A DNA stretch of 64,000 nucleotides from Sclerurus mexicanus (lineage: Eukaryota > Chordata > Aves > Passeriformes > Furnariidae). The DNA lies in the NCBI GenBank assembly GCA_013396755.1, contig VWZF01006903.1, positions 1,746,871 to 1,810,870 on the forward strand, written 5' to 3'. Shown here piece after piece: positions 62,109 to 64,000 of the stretch (position 1 is the first letter of the stretch; each line of letters opens with the position of its first letter). The notes under the pieces are model-generated. The model searched no databases, was not told where the DNA came from, and saw nothing but the letters and a program-made list of their open reading frames with translations. The position numbers were made by a program, and so were the translations under genes.

Positions 62109-63667
62109 CTGTAAACCAAAGAAAACATTTTCTCATAGCTCAGGAATCACAGTGCCACAGCAGCTCATTTCTAAAACACAGGAATGTTGCTTGTGAAACA
62201 TAACCTGGTCTCAGCACATGGAAGCTTTTCAATGATTAGCTATTGTTTTATCAGCTCCCTGACAGAAAAAGGTGAGTTCTCACCAGAATGTTAGTGGTAT
62301 CTACTGGCAAGGCTTCCTCATCACCAGAATAAATATTAGTAGCTAATAGGCTTTCTCAAGTGTCCTTATGTATCTTTTCCCTACTACAATGTGGAAAAAG
62401 AACTCAAAAGTCTGTGCCATGAGCTAAAACATCTACTCCTAAGTCAGCAACAATCCACCTGCCAAAACACTAGACCCCACTGCACATTATGTCCCTCTTG
62501 GCAAACTCTCTTCCAGCAACATTTAAGCAGACACACAAATTCAATCACATAATTAAGCCTATTGATTTTGGTGAACCTATTTGTACACATGAAGCCAGGC
62601 TTCAGCACCACAGTGAATTACAGCCTTTGCTTATAATTTCATATACTGTCTAGAATCACACAGCTATCTTAATATCAAGAAGCCTATGTGCAAGCAGTCA
62701 GCTTGAGCTACTTCAGCACAGCAGCGCCAATTTTTCTGTGGTATTAGCTCAACACTGGTACTGTGGTACCACAGGGTGCCTGTCATAGGGACTCTGATCC
62801 CACTCAACCTCCCCTCCTGGAGGCAGGATGTTGCACATGTGTCACTGGAGTGCTACACTCTCAAAGAGGAGTCAAGAAATCCCTTCTTCTGCATCATTGT
62901 TCAGTATATCCACTGGTGGATTTTCTGTTGCACTGTATTTCTGGACTGCTTCATGCATCTTTCATCTTCTCTCACCTAGAGTCCTACATGCCCTTTGCCA
63001 CTCCAGCCCTGTCCAGTTTGTCACACAAAATGGGCTCAGGGAGGGTACAGATTAGTTAAGTGAGCTTTGTTTAGCACACAGCATCTGTACAGAAGCCCTT
63101 GCATTGCAACATTACATGGCACAAATGAGAACCCTCACCCCCCCTGCTCACACCACACTCCAAAATCACAATGATCTTCCATAATTCCAACTTACTCTCC
63201 TATATGATGGCTGCACGCAAGGGCAGTGCTTTTGTCTTTCGTTAGTTGAAATCACTGCTGCACCTCTTCAGATTAATTTAGTTCAGTGATCTCAGCCAGT
63301 GGTTTTGCACTGGATAACAGAAGATTTGTTTCTTGCAAATATCCCAGCAGAGTCAGATAAGACACACTCAGCCCATTTTAGTATAAAATGCAAAGCATTC
63401 TTAGAGCAAAATGTGCAAAAGTCCCGCAACTATTTAAGTTAATAATTAAAAGGCCTTCCCCCAGGGTTAACCAAGTCAAGTTAGTTATTCATCTCACTTA
63501 AAAGTGCACATACTAGAACAAAAAAAAGGAAGACCATTTAATTATTTTGCATTTCATCCAGCATAGCTAAATATTATGACCACATATAGAAGTGCAATAT
63601 GCTTCCATAGAAGTAAAGTATTACTACATACTTTGGCATTTGTGACAGAGTGCAGCAAGCCACATAC
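62109..63667. other. Probable intronic DNA of the minus-strand gene; no other gene seen
   Basis: No transposon or RNA gene is recognised. A 14-base perfect palindrome lies at 62761-62774. Overlapping + frames at 62.76-63.06 kb (67-98 codons) look random. Confidence 0.45.
62761..62774. promoter_or_regulatory. Palindrome of two inverted RUNX-type motifs
   Basis: CTGTGGTACCACAG is its own reverse complement and contains TGTGGT on each strand, the core recognised by RUNX factors. Function is unproven. Confidence 0.25.
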
Positions 63668-63736
63668 CTTGAAGGCACCCAAGCCTCTCAGACTGCTACA
63701 GAAGACATACCTGCATATCAGAAACTGCTCTGGGGA
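63668..63736 (-). CDS. Candidate exon of an unidentified minus-strand gene
   Basis: A 69-base segment with exactly 23 open codons contains SPEQFLICRYVFCSSLRG and ends GLGAFK. It finishes at a consensus donor (TTCAAG|GTATGT). The acceptor (CTGGTGCAG) has a weak pyrimidine tract, so the 5' edge is the least certain part. It is in phase 0 with the upstream candidate at 63815-63906, 78 bases away, a short but acceptable intron for a bird. Confidence 0.3.
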
Positions 63737-63814
63737 CTGCACCAGTTTAAACACGGTGGCATGCACAAAGGACACAGGCAACCAAATCATAAAACAATAT
63801 ATTTAGGAAGTTAC

Positions 63815-63906
63815 CTGTAGCACCTTCCTCCTGTGCACACCTTTATACTTTATACCTGTGATGACTTGTAACTGGTAGTCCCAGCTAGTTAGTCCTCCAA
63901 ACAATA
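63815..63906 (-). CDS. Candidate exon of an unidentified minus-strand gene
   Basis: The acceptor TTTGCTCTTCCAG precedes 92 bases: two bases, then 30 codons containing LFGGLTSWDYQLQVITG and ending HRRKVLQ at the donor CTACAG|GTAACT. An alternative donor inside (ATCACAG|GTATAA, 63856) would give a 51-base exon, but only the longer form joins the exon at 63668-63736 in frame. The peptide looks coding in composition; I do not recognise the protein. Upstream exons would lie beyond the right edge of the window. Confidence 0.4.
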
Positions 63907-64000
63907 CTGGAAGAGCAAATTTGCATTAATCCAAATATTGCTTATAGCTTTGCAGAAAGACTAAACTATAGTAGAAGGTAATAAGAAGGGAAAACACTTC

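Overview
This window looks like a gene-poor stretch of a bird genome, probably a songbird. The pointers are three decayed, 5'-truncated CR1 retrotransposon tails of the avian type, all in minus orientation, plus an endogenous-retrovirus-related repeat fragment. Reading frames are short and broken almost everywhere, as expected for vertebrate intergenic DNA. There is no bacterial gene structure, CRISPR array, rRNA or recognisable tRNA.

One protein-coding gene is clear: an NDNF-family gene on the + strand with three coding exons (45983-46170, 48059-48192, 49176-50527). All splice sites are GT-AG and the phases match. The conceptual protein is 557 residues: a signal peptide, the conserved NDNF core, two fibronectin-III-like segments and three N-glycosylation sequons. 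It is too divergent from NDNF as I remember it to be the NDNF orthologue, so I call it the NDNF-like paralogue (NDNFL). A CpG-rich block at 43.60-43.76 kb, followed by a strong splice donor at 43973, is the best candidate promoter and non-coding first exon.

Positions 1-43.6 kb form a gene desert upstream of this gene. It holds the CR1 remnants (5.3, 22.1 and 36.2 kb), the retroviral-like fragment (9.7-10.2 kb) beside an A/C-rich tract, a CTCF-like motif (21.35 kb), and AT-rich blocks dense in homeodomain and POU-type motifs that could be conserved enhancers.

To the right, 50.5-64 kb carries a CpG-rich regulatory-looking element at 55.16-55.46 kb with a CTCF-like motif and three GATA motifs. 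Four short, open, splice-flanked segments on the minus strand (63.9, 63.7, 62.1 and 59.1 kb) suggest the 3' part of a second gene, converging on NDNFL, that I cannot identify. A strong CTCF motif (59.58 kb) and a perfect 17-bp inverted repeat (60.75 kb) lie within that region. The unidentified gene and all regulatory calls are inference from sequence alone.
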